Positions 1-7,231 of a stretch of 8,346 nt of DNA are shown piece by piece. Within the stretch, counting starts at the first letter, position 1. Each line of letters starts with the position of its first letter. Position numbers and translations under genes: made by a program. The notes beneath the pieces were generated by a model. It was not told the origin of the DNA and did no database searches. It saw only the letters and a list, made by a program, of their open reading frames with translations. Origin of the DNA: a bacterium (GTDB lineage: Bacteria; Blakebacterota; Blakebacteria; Blakebacterales; Blakebacteraceae); NCBI GenBank assembly GCA_025774615.1, contig JALGVQ010000141.1:1-8346 (forward strand), written 5' to 3'.

Positions 1-1
1 G

Positions 2-598
2 GCGCTCAGATGCCTCGCGTTGACGGAGCCGTCCATGATCATGGAATACGCGGCCGAACTGCTGCAGGTCCCCAACGATCCTATCCGCTATGAAGTACTC
101 AGTGTCATCGAGCGAATGCCCGACCCGACGCTCGGTTCTGAACTGATCAGACTCTTCTCAGGTGCGGGAGAGACCATCCCGAGCATGAACCCGAATGTCC
201 TGCGGATCAATACAGTCCGTTGTCTCCGGGAATCGGGAGATGAGAGCTGTGTGGAGGTACTGGTCTCTGAGGTCTCGGAGCCGAATCCGCGTAATTACCT
301 GCATGGGCTCATCGTCGAGACGGTGGCGGAGATTGCCCTCAGAGGTGACGACAGTCTGCAGGAGAGGACAGTCGGTGATCTCCTCCAGTCATTCCCGGCT
401 GCAGTGGATGTATCGGGAGGTGATAAAGAGATACTGGCCCAGGAACTCAGGATATCGCTCTCGTTCGCCAGGAAGGTGCACACGGCGTTGATTCGTCTCA
501 GTGGGAGAGAAAACCTCCCGGAACCGCCTGAAGAATGGTCACAACGATCCAGAAGCGGGTATCTGACCGAACTTCACCGCCTGCTCGGCAACGGATAG
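2..598 (+). CDS. HEAT-repeat-like protein, C-terminal part (5' end outside window)
   Basis: The frame is open to the left edge, so this is the last 198 residues of a longer protein. A TTG at 20 could act as a start, but the open frame upstream and the absence of a visible leader make truncation by the window more likely. The visible part is rich in Leu, Ala, Glu and Arg and reads as paired amphipathic helices separated by short turns containing Pro, Asn and Asp (for example IRYEVLSVIERM and LRINTVRCLRESGD). This is the pattern of HEAT or armadillo-type helical repeats, which usually serve as protein-binding scaffolds. There is no catalytic motif, Cys cluster or membrane segment. The stop (TAG, 596-598) lies inside the 3' end of the convergent minus-strand gene, giving a 25-base overlap. 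The repeat assignment is made by eye and the partner and role are unknown. Confidence 0.6.
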   Translation, partial: ALRCLALTEPSMIMEYAAELLQVPNDPIRYEVLSVIERMPDPTLGSELIRLFSGAGETIPSMNPNVLRINTVRCLRESGDESCVEVLVSEVSEPNPRNYLHGLIVETVAEIALRGDDSLQERTVGDLLQSFPAAVDVSGGDKEILAQELRISLSFARKVHTALIRLSGRENLPEPPEEWSQRSRSGYLTELHRLLGNG

Positions 599-1221
599 AG
601 CAGTGTCAGCCGAAACCTGAAACCGGGTCGGAAGGAAAGGTGGCCGTGATCGTCATCCAGGTCCCACCTGGTGAGGATTTCGAGGCGGGTGAATTCCAGC
701 GCGATGGCGGGGCCACTCCCGGGTGTCGATCTGATCCGGAATCCGATGTCCGATGTCACCAGCCAGCCGGTATGGCCGGTGGTATCGAGCGGTGAAGCAG
801 GCTGGGGCGCACCGATAGTACCGGTATAGACCAACCGCTCACGCTGGTTCGTGACACCGAGGAAGAATCCTGTCTCGACGGTGGCAGTAGGAGTTCTCAT
901 GACCGGAATGAGTCCTCCAAGCGAGAACGTGAACGAGGAGACCTTCAGAACTGGCCCTGGCATGATTCCGGATGTCTGTCCTCCGGATGCAGATCGGCGC
1001 CAGGGACAGTAATCAGCGATGAAAACGAACTGACCGGCCTCCGAGCCGGGGAATACGACCTGTATGCCGATGAGTTTTTCTTTGTGTGAGTCCGGGGCTG
1101 TCTGGGCTTTGAGCGGACCGATCAAAAGGAGTAGTGAAGCGGGTAGAAGCAGGAGGAGGACCAGTACGCGGCAGGTGAAATCATCCCCGGATCGCATGGC
1201 ACTCTGCCCTCTGATCGGCAC
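574..1221 (-). CDS. Exported protein of unknown function, possible small outer-membrane barrel
   Basis: This is a 215-residue protein with a strong export signal. A short basic and polar N-terminus is followed by a long Leu-rich core (residues about 19-36) ending in PLKAQ, a plausible signal-peptidase site. The rest contains many alternating hydrophobic/polar stretches with Gly and aromatic residues (FTFSLGGLIPV, VETGFFLGVTNQ, GWLVTSDIGFRIR, IALEFTRLEIL). It ends in LSFRPGFRFRLTLLYPLPSRR-like strands, resembling a small beta-barrel or beta-sandwich; only four extra residues follow the last strand pair. I recognise no family. The GTG at 1221 is preceded at 7 bases by GGAGGG (1234-1229), a very good ribosome binding site. 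An ATG at 1197 (207 residues) has a weaker AGAGGG nine bases upstream and also keeps the whole signal peptide. The gene diverges from asnS and overlaps the upstream HEAT-like gene at its 3' end. That it is exported is fairly sure; the barrel is inference. Confidence 0.65.
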   Translation of the reverse strand: MPIRGQSAMRSGDDFTCRVLVLLLLLPASLLLLIGPLKAQTAPDSHKEKLIGIQVVFPGSEAGQFVFIADYCPWRRSASGGQTSGIMPGPVLKVSSFTFSLGGLIPVMRTPTATVETGFFLGVTNQRERLVYTGTIGAPQPASPLDTTGHTGWLVTSDIGFRIRSTPGSGPAIALEFTRLEILTRWDLDDDHGHLSFRPGFRFRLTLLYPLPSRR

Positions 1222-1234
1222 CCGATCGCCCTCC
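1213..1234 (-). promoter_or_regulatory. Ribosome binding site and hairpin around a GTG start
   Basis: Read on the minus strand, GGAGGG (1234-1229) lies 7 bases before a GTG (1221-1219). That GTG is exactly the three-base loop of a perfect 6-bp inverted repeat, GATCGG-GTG-CCGATC (1227-1213 on this strand). In the mRNA the start codon would sit in the loop, with part of the ribosome landing site in the stem. This could limit initiation at GTG and favour the ATG at 1197. It could also be chance, since GATCGG-like words recur in this sequence. Confidence 0.4.
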
Positions 1235-1267
1235 GTTCCAGATTATGACCGATAGACAGCGTGAACG

Positions 1268-1297
1268 AGTATACTCCCCTGCGTTGACTTGCGTGAA
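1268..1297 (-). promoter_or_regulatory. Possible leftward sigma-70 promoter for the exported-protein gene
   Basis: On the minus strand TTCACG (1297-1292, four of six matches to TTGACA) is followed after 18 bases by TATACT (1273-1268, five of six matches to TATAAT). Transcription would start near 1261, giving a leader of about 40 bases before the GTG at 1221. The -35 box is poor, so this is a suggestion only. It physically overlaps the stronger rightward promoter. Confidence 0.3.
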
Positions 1298-1312
1298 GGG
1301 CGCTCATATTAT
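1284..1312 (+). promoter_or_regulatory. Sigma-70-type promoter of asnS
   Basis: TTGACT (1284-1289) and TATTAT (1307-1312) each match the bacterial consensus at five of six positions and are separated by the ideal 17 bases. Transcription would begin at about 1319-1320, leaving a leader of some 36 bases before the asnS ATG. That is too short for a T-box or leader-peptide attenuator, so amino-acid-responsive leader control of asnS is unlikely. The promoter probably also serves leuS by readthrough. Confidence 0.7.
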
Positions 1313-1355
1313 GCGGTCCGTCATATCATCATCTGTCACATAAGGCGTTACGACC

Positions 1356-2654
1356 ATGGATCGCGTTTACATCAATAGTATCGGAACTCATGCCGGCACT
1401 GAGGTGACTCTTCGAGGCTGGCTCTACAACAAGCGATCGAGTGGGAAGATCCAGTTCCTCCTTCTGCGGGACGGAACCGGAATCATCCAGTGTGTCGTGA
1501 AACAGGCCGACGCGGGTGATGAGACATTCGATCTCTGCGATTCCTTGACCCAGGAGACCTCTCTCACTGTCACCGGCACGGTACGGGTGGATGGACGGGC
1601 CCAGGGCGGGCATGAGCTGGTGGTCTCCGGCGGAGGCATCGAGGTTATCCAGATAGCACAGGATTACCCGATCACTCCGAAAGAGCACGGAGCTGCTTTC
1701 CTGCTCGATCACCGTCACCTCTGGATCAGATCGAAGCGCCAGTGGGCGATCCTGAGGATCCGCGCACGGGTGATCAGGGCCATCAGGGACTGGCTCGACT
1801 CGAACGGCTTCCTCAATGTCGATACACCTGTCTTCACGCCGAACGCCGTTGAAGGCACCACGACACTCTTTCCGGTCGACTATTTCGGAGACACGGTCTA
1901 CCTGACGCAGTCGGGACAACTGTACAACGAAGCGAACATCATGGCGTTCAGTAAGGTCTACTGCTTCGGTCCCACCTTCCGCGCCGAGAAGAGCAAGACC
2001 AGGCGGCATCTCACCGAATTCTGGATGGTTGAACCGGAAATGGCATTTTACGACCTCGACCAGAACATGGAGGTGATCGAAGGGCTCACCTGCGCGATCG
2101 TCTCCGATGTACTGAATGACTGCCGGGAGGAACTGGAGGTCCTTGAACGGGATATAACGAAGCTTGAGGCCGTCCAGTCGCCATTCCCCCGTATCCATTA
2201 CGATGAGGCCGTGAAGCGCCTTAATGACGCCGGCCGTGAATTCGAGTGGGGTTGCGATTTCGGCGCTCCTGATGAGACAGAGCTTGGTAGTCAGTTCGAC
2301 AGACCATTCTTCGTCACTCACTTCCCGAGTCAGATCAAGGCGTTCTACATGTCACGGGACCCGGAGCGCCCGGAGTGCGCGCTTGCCTGTGATCTGATCG
2401 CCCCTGATGGGTATGGGGAACTCGTGGGAGGCTCACAGCGGGAGGACGATCTGGATGAACTGCTGGTGAGGATAGGTGAGCACGAGCTCTCTCCTGAGGT
2501 ATTCGAGTGGTACCTCGACCTGAGGAAGTACGGCACGATCCCCCACGCGGGATTCGGAATGGGTCTTGAGCGTACGGTCACCTGGATATGCGGGATCGAA
2601 CATCTGCGTGAGACGATTCCGTACCCGCGGATGCTTCACAGGGTTCGTCCGTGA
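1356..2654 (+). CDS. asnS: Asparaginyl-tRNA synthetase (class II)
   Basis: This cytoplasmic enzyme activates asparagine with ATP and loads it onto tRNA-Asn. The 432-residue chain starts with an OB-fold anticodon-binding domain (about residues 15-100, including [19 protein letters not shown]). The class II catalytic core follows: motif 1 around [12 protein letters not shown] (151-162), motif 2 from [12 protein letters not shown] into EFWMVEPE (208-228), and motif 3 GFGMGLERT (399-407). The EFWMVEPE signature and the GPTFRAE stretch favour AsnRS over AspRS. The overall wording ([42 protein letters not shown]) matches the compact Thermus-type AsnRS I know from memory, rather than the longer E. 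coli form of about 466 residues. The ATG has a modest AAGG ribosome site (1342-1345) and lies behind a strong promoter. All three motifs are intact. Confidence 0.97.
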   Translation: MDRVYINSIGTHAGTEVTLRGWLYNKRSSGKIQFLLLRDGTGIIQCVVKQADAGDETFDLCDSLTQETSLTVTGTVRVDGRAQGGHELVVSGGGIEVIQIAQDYPITPKEHGAAFLLDHRHLWIRSKRQWAILRIRARVIRAIRDWLDSNGFLNVDTPVFTPNAVEGTTTLFPVDYFGDTVYLTQSGQLYNEANIMAFSKVYCFGPTFRAEKSKTRRHLTEFWMVEPEMAFYDLDQNMEVIEGLTCAIVSDVLNDCREELEVLERDITKLEAVQSPFPRIHYDEAVKRLNDAGREFEWGCDFGAPDETELGSQFDRPFFVTHFPSQIKAFYMSRDPERPECALACDLIAPDGYGELVGGSQREDDLDELLVRIGEHELSPEVFEWYLDLRKYGTIPHAGFGMGLERTVTWICGIEHLRETIPYPRMLHRVRP

Positions 2655-2707
2655 GCAATACCCGGATACACATAACTCATAACATAAACTGATTGTAGTA
2701 ACTGCAT

Positions 2708-5242
2708 ATGTCCGTAGAGAATAACGAATCATACAGCCCTTCTGAAATCGAGCCGAAATGGCGCGAGCGGTGGGAGTCGGAGGAGATCTTCAAGGCTCCT
2801 GATGACGCCTCTGATCCCGTCTATGTGCTGGAGATGTTCCCGTATCCCAGCGGCGACCTCCATATGGGACACCTCAAGAATTACGTGATCGGCGATCTGC
2901 TGGTGCGCCTGCTGGTCTCAGATGGCAGGAACGTGCTCCATCCGATGGGCTATGACGCCTTCGGACTGCCGGCCGAGAACGCTGCCATCCAGCGTGGTAT
3001 CAATCCGCGTGACTGGACACTCGGCAACATCGAGACCTACCGGGAAACGATACGGCAATTGGGCCTTTCCTATGACTGGGATAGGGAACTCGCTACCTGT
3101 GACCCTGAATATTATCGCTGGACGCAATGGATTTTCCTGCACCTGTACCGGAATGGTCTCGCGTATCGGAAATCCTCCAATGTGAACTGGTGCCCGAGTT
3201 GTCAGACCGTGCTGGCCAATGAACAGGTCGAGGCAGGAGCCTGCTATCGTTGTGAATCGATCGTCAGCAAGCGCAAGCTTCCGCAATGGTATTTCAAGGT
3301 CACCGATTACGCTGAACGACTCCTGAAGGACCTCGACCTGCTCGATCGATGGCCTGAGCGTGTCCGGGTCATGCAGGAGAACTGGATAGGAAGATCGGAG
3401 GGCGCAAACGTCACCTTCCCGCTCCTGGGAGATCTCCGTGATACCGTTGCGGGCGATACAGAGATTGCAGAACCGGGCCTGCAGGTATTCACCACCAGAC
3501 CCGACACTCTGTTCGGCGCGACGTTCATGGTGCTGGCTCCCGAGCATGAGTGGATGGAGCAGATAGTGGCGGTGAGCCCGAACCGTGATGCAGTAACTGC
3601 CTACATTGAACAGGCGCTTCTGAAGAGCGAGATAGAGCGCACCTCGACCGATCGCGTCCAGGATGGTGTCGATACCGGTCTCGAGGCGCAGAATCCCCTG
3701 ACCGGGGAAGCGGTCCCGATCTGGGTCGCCGACTATGTGATCGAATCATACGGCAGTGGAGCGATCATGGCTGTTCCCGCCCATGATGAGCGGGATCATG
3801 CCTTCGCGAAGCGCTACGATCTGCCGATCAGGGTCGTGATCGAGCCCGCAGGAGAGGTAGAAGCGCCATCAGACGAAGCTTGGACCGGTCCGGGTACACT
3901 CATCAATTCCGGGGAGTTCAACGGCCTGACGGTCTCTGAAGCGATCGTGAAGACCTCTGAGCATCTCGAAGCGACGGGGCAGGGTGGGGCCGCGGTGACC
4001 TGGCGCCTCCGGGACTGGCTGATAAGCCGTCAGCGGTATTGGGGCGCGCCCATACCGATGATCCACTGTGATCGCTGCGGTATCGTGCCGGTTCCCGATG
4101 AGGACCTGCCGGTGCTCTTGCCTGAGGGTGAGATCGACTTCACCCCCAGGGGAAAGAGCCCGCTTCAGGCGGTCGAGGAGTGGGTGGCGGTATCGTGTCC
4201 CGAATGCGGTGAAGATGCCCGCCGTGAGACAGACACGATGGATACGTTCGTTGATTCTTCCTGGTACTTCCTGCGGTACTGCGACGCGAAGAACGACCAG
4301 CAGGCCTGGGATACAGAGAAGGTCGACCACTGGATGGCAGTCGACCACTACATCGGCGGGATCGAGCATGCCATCCTTCATCTGCTGTACAGCCGGTTCA
4401 TCATGAAGGTGTTCCACGATACCGGCCACGTGAAAGATGTCGAACCGTTCACATCACTCTTCACCCAGGGAATGGTGCTCCGTAACGGCGACAAGATGTC
4501 CAAATCGAAAAATAATGTGGTACCGGTCGGGCCGTTTGTGAAGGAATGGGGCGCTGATACAGCCCGTATCACGATCCTCTTCGCCGCGCCACCCGAGCGG
4601 GACTTCGAATGGACTGATGAAGGGGTTCAGGGGGCATTCCGCTTCCTCGGCCGCGTGCACCGGCTCTGTACTCGTCAGGGCGATATCGGACGCCAGTTCC
4701 ATGCCGAGGGGCATCTGCCCATGGATGAAATGGGTTCAGGAGCCCAGGCCGTGTACCGGAAGACCCAGCAGACGCTGAAAAAGGTGCGACATGACGCCTA
4801 CGGCTTTCACTTCAATACGGCAGTGGCGGCCCTCATGGAGTTCTATAATGAATTGAGCCGGTTCGAGCCTGACTCTGAGATGGACCGGATGGTCATGGGG
4901 CACGGTCTCGGCATATTCGTGCAGATGCTCGCGCCGTTCGCTCCTCATCTGGCAGAGGAGCACTGGAGCCGCTTTGGAGAACCGGATAGCATATTCCGGA
5001 CCCGATGGCCCGAACCGGACCCTGCCGGCCTCGAGGAGGAGACGATCACCTTCATATTCCAGGTGAACGGTAAACTGCGTGGTGAAGTGGAGGTGCCCGC
5101 AGAAGAGGCAGCAGATAAAGAAGCCATGCTCGCAGCGGCACGTTCCCATGAGAATGTGGCTCGTTACCTCGAGGACGGAGAGGTCATCAAAGAGATCTTC
5201 GTTCCCGGAAAGCTCCTGAATATTGTAGTTAAAGCCAGGTGA
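2708..5242 (+). CDS. leuS: Leucyl-tRNA synthetase (class Ia)
   Basis: LeuRS charges tRNA-Leu with leucine and hydrolyses mischarged products in a separate editing site. The 844-residue chain is of normal bacterial length and complete. The Rossmann catalytic fold carries the HIGH signature as HMGH (52-55). A zinc-binding loop has Cys162, Cys165, Cys179 and Cys182. The CP1 editing domain follows, with its Thr-rich TTRPDTLFG (262-270) and the [10 protein letters not shown] segment (354-363, with the conserved Asp360). Two more CxxC pairs (454/457 and 497/500) form a second probable zinc element. The KMSKS loop is exact (596-600). The helical anticodon domain and the small C-terminal domain ([13 protein letters not shown], ending [10 protein letters not shown]) are present. 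It lies 53 bases after asnS and is probably cotranscribed. The ATG at 2708 gives the expected LeuRS N-terminus, but no Shine-Dalgarno sequence precedes it; the spacer is AT-rich. Confidence 0.98.
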   Translation: MSVENNESYSPSEIEPKWRERWESEEIFKAPDDASDPVYVLEMFPYPSGDLHMGHLKNYVIGDLLVRLLVSDGRNVLHPMGYDAFGLPAENAAIQRGINPRDWTLGNIETYRETIRQLGLSYDWDRELATCDPEYYRWTQWIFLHLYRNGLAYRKSSNVNWCPSCQTVLANEQVEAGACYRCESIVSKRKLPQWYFKVTDYAERLLKDLDLLDRWPERVRVMQENWIGRSEGANVTFPLLGDLRDTVAGDTEIAEPGLQVFTTRPDTLFGATFMVLAPEHEWMEQIVAVSPNRDAVTAYIEQALLKSEIERTSTDRVQDGVDTGLEAQNPLTGEAVPIWVADYVIESYGSGAIMAVPAHDERDHAFAKRYDLPIRVVIEPAGEVEAPSDEAWTGPGTLINSGEFNGLTVSEAIVKTSEHLEATGQGGAAVTWRLRDWLISRQRYWGAPIPMIHCDRCGIVPVPDEDLPVLLPEGEIDFTPRGKSPLQAVEEWVAVSCPECGEDARRETDTMDTFVDSSWYFLRYCDAKNDQQAWDTEKVDHWMAVDHYIGGIEHAILHLLYSRFIMKVFHDTGHVKDVEPFTSLFTQGMVLRNGDKMSKSKNNVVPVGPFVKEWGADTARITILFAAPPERDFEWTDEGVQGAFRFLGRVHRLCTRQGDIGRQFHAEGHLPMDEMGSGAQAVYRKTQQTLKKVRHDAYGFHFNTAVAALMEFYNELSRFEPDSEMDRMVMGHGLGIFVQMLAPFAPHLAEEHWSRFGEPDSIFRTRWPEPDPAGLEEETITFIFQVNGKLRGEVEVPAEEAADKEAMLAAARSHENVARYLEDGEVIKEIFVPGKLLNIVVKAR

Positions 5243-5335
5243 TGCGTGGTCTGGTGCGGTTGAAGGCCCCGGGAGTAATTCTGAATACGTGAGTTTACAT
5301 AATATATCTTATACGAACTATCGTCAAAATGATGA

Positions 5336-6073
5336 TCAGCGCCGGACTTCCACCCTTGTATGCACCGCCTTCACGAATTCCGCTATAACCAGTATCTCGG
5401 AGTTGTGGAACCGCACACACCCCTTCGAGATATCCTTCCCAAGGGCTGATGCGTCGTTATTCCCGTGCATGGTCCAGTCTTTATAAAATGGGATCTGACG
5501 TGACCCGTACGGATTGTACTCATGACCGTACGGCACGTTGCCGCGAACCCACCTGCTGATCGGCTTGAAGTCCACGTAGAGCACGCTATAGGAGCCGTCA
5601 GGAGTCTCCTTGCCGATCTCGGGGTTACCCACCGCGACCGGTGTCTCGATCAGCAGCGTATCGCCGTGATACAGTCGTGCCGTATGCGCGCTCTTGTGTA
5701 CGACAATTCTGGTTATGAGCGGTTCACCGAGATCCCGGAATTCCCATCTGATGCCACATCCCCACGATTGTACCGATGAAGAGATGCGATGGGCCTCCGG
5801 GTTCCTGAATGTGCCATCAAGGACCCGATTCATCTTCTCAATCGCATCCTGAGGCGCGTTTCCACCCTGACCCAGGGTAAATACCATTTCAGTGCCGGCA
5901 ACGTGCAGAGAGTCGATATATGAGCGTATGCGGGTACCCAGCAGCTCGATCCGGGCCAGCCGCAGCCCATCACCCTCCTGCGAAGGCGAAACCTGGGCGA
6001 AAGTCGTCCCCAGGTCCGATATAACCAGAAAAACGAGTATTGCTGAAAGGCAGATGTGTCGGGGACGTGACAT
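5336..6073 (-). CDS. Secreted L,D-transpeptidase, YkuD family
   Basis: Enzymes of this family form 3-3 peptidoglycan crosslinks or attach proteins to peptidoglycan, through a catalytic cysteine. The predicted 245-residue protein begins with a signal peptide (basic MSRPRH, a hydrophobic core, likely cleavage near TFA-Q at 26-27). About 95 residues of unassigned sequence with a lone Cys106 follow. The YkuD domain fills about residues 120-245: it includes VVHKSAHTARLY, GNPEIGKETPDG, the histidine motif MHGNN (His203) and SKGCVR with Cys219 and Arg221. The histidine motif reads HGN where HGT is common. I chose the ATG at 6073, which has AAGGTG just upstream and leaves a clean signal peptide. The longer frame to 6223 would overlap the preceding gene and place an unlikely basic, Ser-rich tail before the signal. 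It is the last gene of the minus-strand cluster, 19 bases after the DUF4870-like gene. No LysM or other wall-binding domain is visible. Confidence 0.93.
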   Translation of the reverse strand: MSRPRHICLSAILVFLVISDLGTTFAQVSPSQEGDGLRLARIELLGTRIRSYIDSLHVAGTEMVFTLGQGGNAPQDAIEKMNRVLDGTFRNPEAHRISSSVQSWGCGIRWEFRDLGEPLITRIVVHKSAHTARLYHGDTLLIETPVAVGNPEIGKETPDGSYSVLYVDFKPISRWVRGNVPYGHEYNPYGSRQIPFYKDWTMHGNNDASALGKDISKGCVRFHNSEILVIAEFVKAVHTRVEVRR

Positions 6074-6092
6074 CTTCACCTTCAGTCGCCTC

Positions 6093-6449
6093 TCAGTCGT
6101 CCTTCTTCCAGAACCCCCTGCCCTCGGCGATATCCCCGATGATCGGGATCCGCCAGTAACGCCCCTGGTATGCGTTGAGAGCTCCGATGACGGCGAAGAG
6201 CATGCAGATACCGAGTCCGACACCCAGGATGATCTGGGTGACTTCCGGGATGAGAAGGATACAGATGGTGATCTCCAGCAGCATCAGCACGACACCCTGA
6301 CGGGCGTGGCGCTGAAGATCCACATTCTTCACATCCTGGATGAGCGGTATCAGGCAGAGGATCGGTATATAGGAAAAAATCAACCAGAGCTTCTCAAGGT
6401 CAGCGTCCTGTGATCCTGACGCGTGCGGAGTAGTACTCTCTTCTGTCAT
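6093..6449 (-). CDS. Small multi-spanning membrane protein, DUF4870/Tic20-like
   Basis: This 118-residue protein has a polar, acidic N-terminus (1-20) and three hydrophobic segments (about 21-38, 50-68 and 72-92), followed by a short charged tail ending WKKDD. Between the first two segments is a His-Ala-Arg-Gln-Gly stretch (QRHARQG, 46-52). Near the end is the RIPIIGDIAEG motif. Both are typical of the DUF4870 (Tic20-like) family of small bacterial membrane proteins, whose function is unknown. The ATG overlaps the TGA of the upstream TPR gene by four bases (ATGA), indicating translational coupling. A G-rich AGAGGGGGG (6470-6462) lies 12 bases before the start. The 19-base gap to the L,D-transpeptidase gene indicates cotranscription. 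Family membership is from remembered motifs. Confidence 0.82.
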   Translation of the reverse strand: MTEESTTPHASGSQDADLEKLWLIFSYIPILCLIPLIQDVKNVDLQRHARQGVVLMLLEITICILLIPEVTQIILGVGLGICMLFAVIGALNAYQGRYWRIPIIGDIAEGRGFWKKDD

Positions 6450-7141
6450 GGGCTGTTCAAACCCCCCTCTAGTTCGAGTTGGGCCGTCTCGATCGCCGCG
6501 CGATCGGCCTCGGCAGATTCCGGATATTCAAGTTTCAGTCGCTCATATATGGTAATCGCAACAGGGATGTTACTGGCGAGTCGGTAGCAGCGGGCAGCCT
6601 GGAGCAGGTAGTGAGCAGCTCCCGAATGTCCATCCTGGATCCGGGCGGCCTCCTCGAACCCCTCAGCCGCGGCCAAGAAATTACCCTGCTCTTCCTGACA
6701 GGCGGAGATTCCCGCTCGTGCAGCAGATTTCAACAGGTTGACTTTACCGAATCGGTCAAGGTATCGCTGGAAATAGATCTGCGAGGTGTCGATCGCTCCC
6801 AGCCTGAAGAAGACCTGCCCGAGCATGAACGTGGCTCGGCCGGCGCTCGGAACCCTGCCGTATCCTTCGGCAGCCTGAAGCAGGAATGTCCTGGCCTGCT
6901 GGAGATCCTGCTGTTCAAGGGCATAGCCGCCCATGAGCGAAAGCAGGGAAGCCTCTTCTTCAGCGGCCCTTCGGGCCGAAACGGATCCCCAGAGGATGAT
7001 CCCGACGAGAACGACTCCCACACCCGCCCAGGTGAGTATCCTCTGGTTCTTCTTCAGCCATGTGATCGTTTTGAGGGTCTGTGTGACGAACTTGTCCTCT
7101 TTGATCTTCTGTCTTGTAATATGCTTTTTCGGACGTAACAT
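6446..7141 (-). CDS. Membrane-anchored tetratricopeptide-repeat protein
   Basis: The 231-residue protein has a strongly basic N-terminal tail (1-34, rich in Lys and Arg), one membrane helix (about 36-52, TWAGVGVVLVGIILWG) and a helical remainder. The charge pattern predicts a cytoplasmic N-terminus and a periplasmic repeat domain. At least three TPR-like units are visible, at about 100-133 (ATFMLGQVFFRLG), 137-170 (ARAGISACQEEQGNFLAAAEGFEEAA) and 174-208 (AHYLLQAARCYRLASN ... YERLKLEYPES). TPR domains bind partner proteins. The arrangement recalls the YfgM/TPR_21 group associated with outer-membrane and secretory chaperones, but I cannot confirm that. I chose the ATG at 7141 because AAGGA lies six bases upstream (7152-7148). 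A TTG at 7183 extends the frame by 14 residues without a ribosome site. The stop overlaps the next gene's start by four bases. Confidence 0.85.
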   Translation of the reverse strand: MLRPKKHITRQKIKEDKFVTQTLKTITWLKKNQRILTWAGVGVVLVGIILWGSVSARRAAEEEASLLSLMGGYALEQQDLQQARTFLLQAAEGYGRVPSAGRATFMLGQVFFRLGAIDTSQIYFQRYLDRFGKVNLLKSAARAGISACQEEQGNFLAAAEGFEEAARIQDGHSGAAHYLLQAARCYRLASNIPVAITIYERLKLEYPESAEADRAAIETAQLELEGGLNSP

Positions 7142-7231
7142 CGACTTTCCTTGATCTTCCCGCAGGTTCTCTACTTCAACCAAATTAATGTAGAGTGGCT
7201 AATGGTACCCCGAAAGGGAAAAGGCGTCAGA

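Noticed and set aside
1313-1355. T-box or attenuator leader before asnS
   Set aside because: The predicted leader is only about 36 bases and contains no stem structure or T-box sequence.
1329-2321. Long minus-strand frame (330 codons) opposite asnS
   Set aside because: It lies entirely in the shadow of a complete AsnRS, shows no domain, and reflects the codon bias of the plus-strand gene.
2660-2700. Separate leuS promoter in the AT-rich spacer
   Set aside because: Several A/T hexamers resemble a -10 box, but none has a matching -35 at a normal distance.
2918-3547. Minus-strand frame (209 codons) inside leuS
   Set aside because: It is antisense to an intact LeuRS catalytic domain and shows no features of its own.
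5243-5335. Terminator in the convergent spacer between leuS and the L,D-transpeptidase gene
   Set aside because: I found no GC-rich hairpin followed by a T run on either strand; an AT-rich patch at about 5294-5312 has no matching stem.
6074-6223. N-terminal extension of the L,D-transpeptidase to 6223
   Set aside because: It would overlap the DUF4870-like gene and put about 50 Ser/Arg/Gly-rich residues before an obvious signal peptide. The ATG at 6073 has its own ribosome site.
7201-7222. Possible intrinsic terminator after era
   Set aside because: On the minus strand CCC-TTTC-GGG gives a stem of only three or four pairs, with no U run after it, so it is too weak to call.
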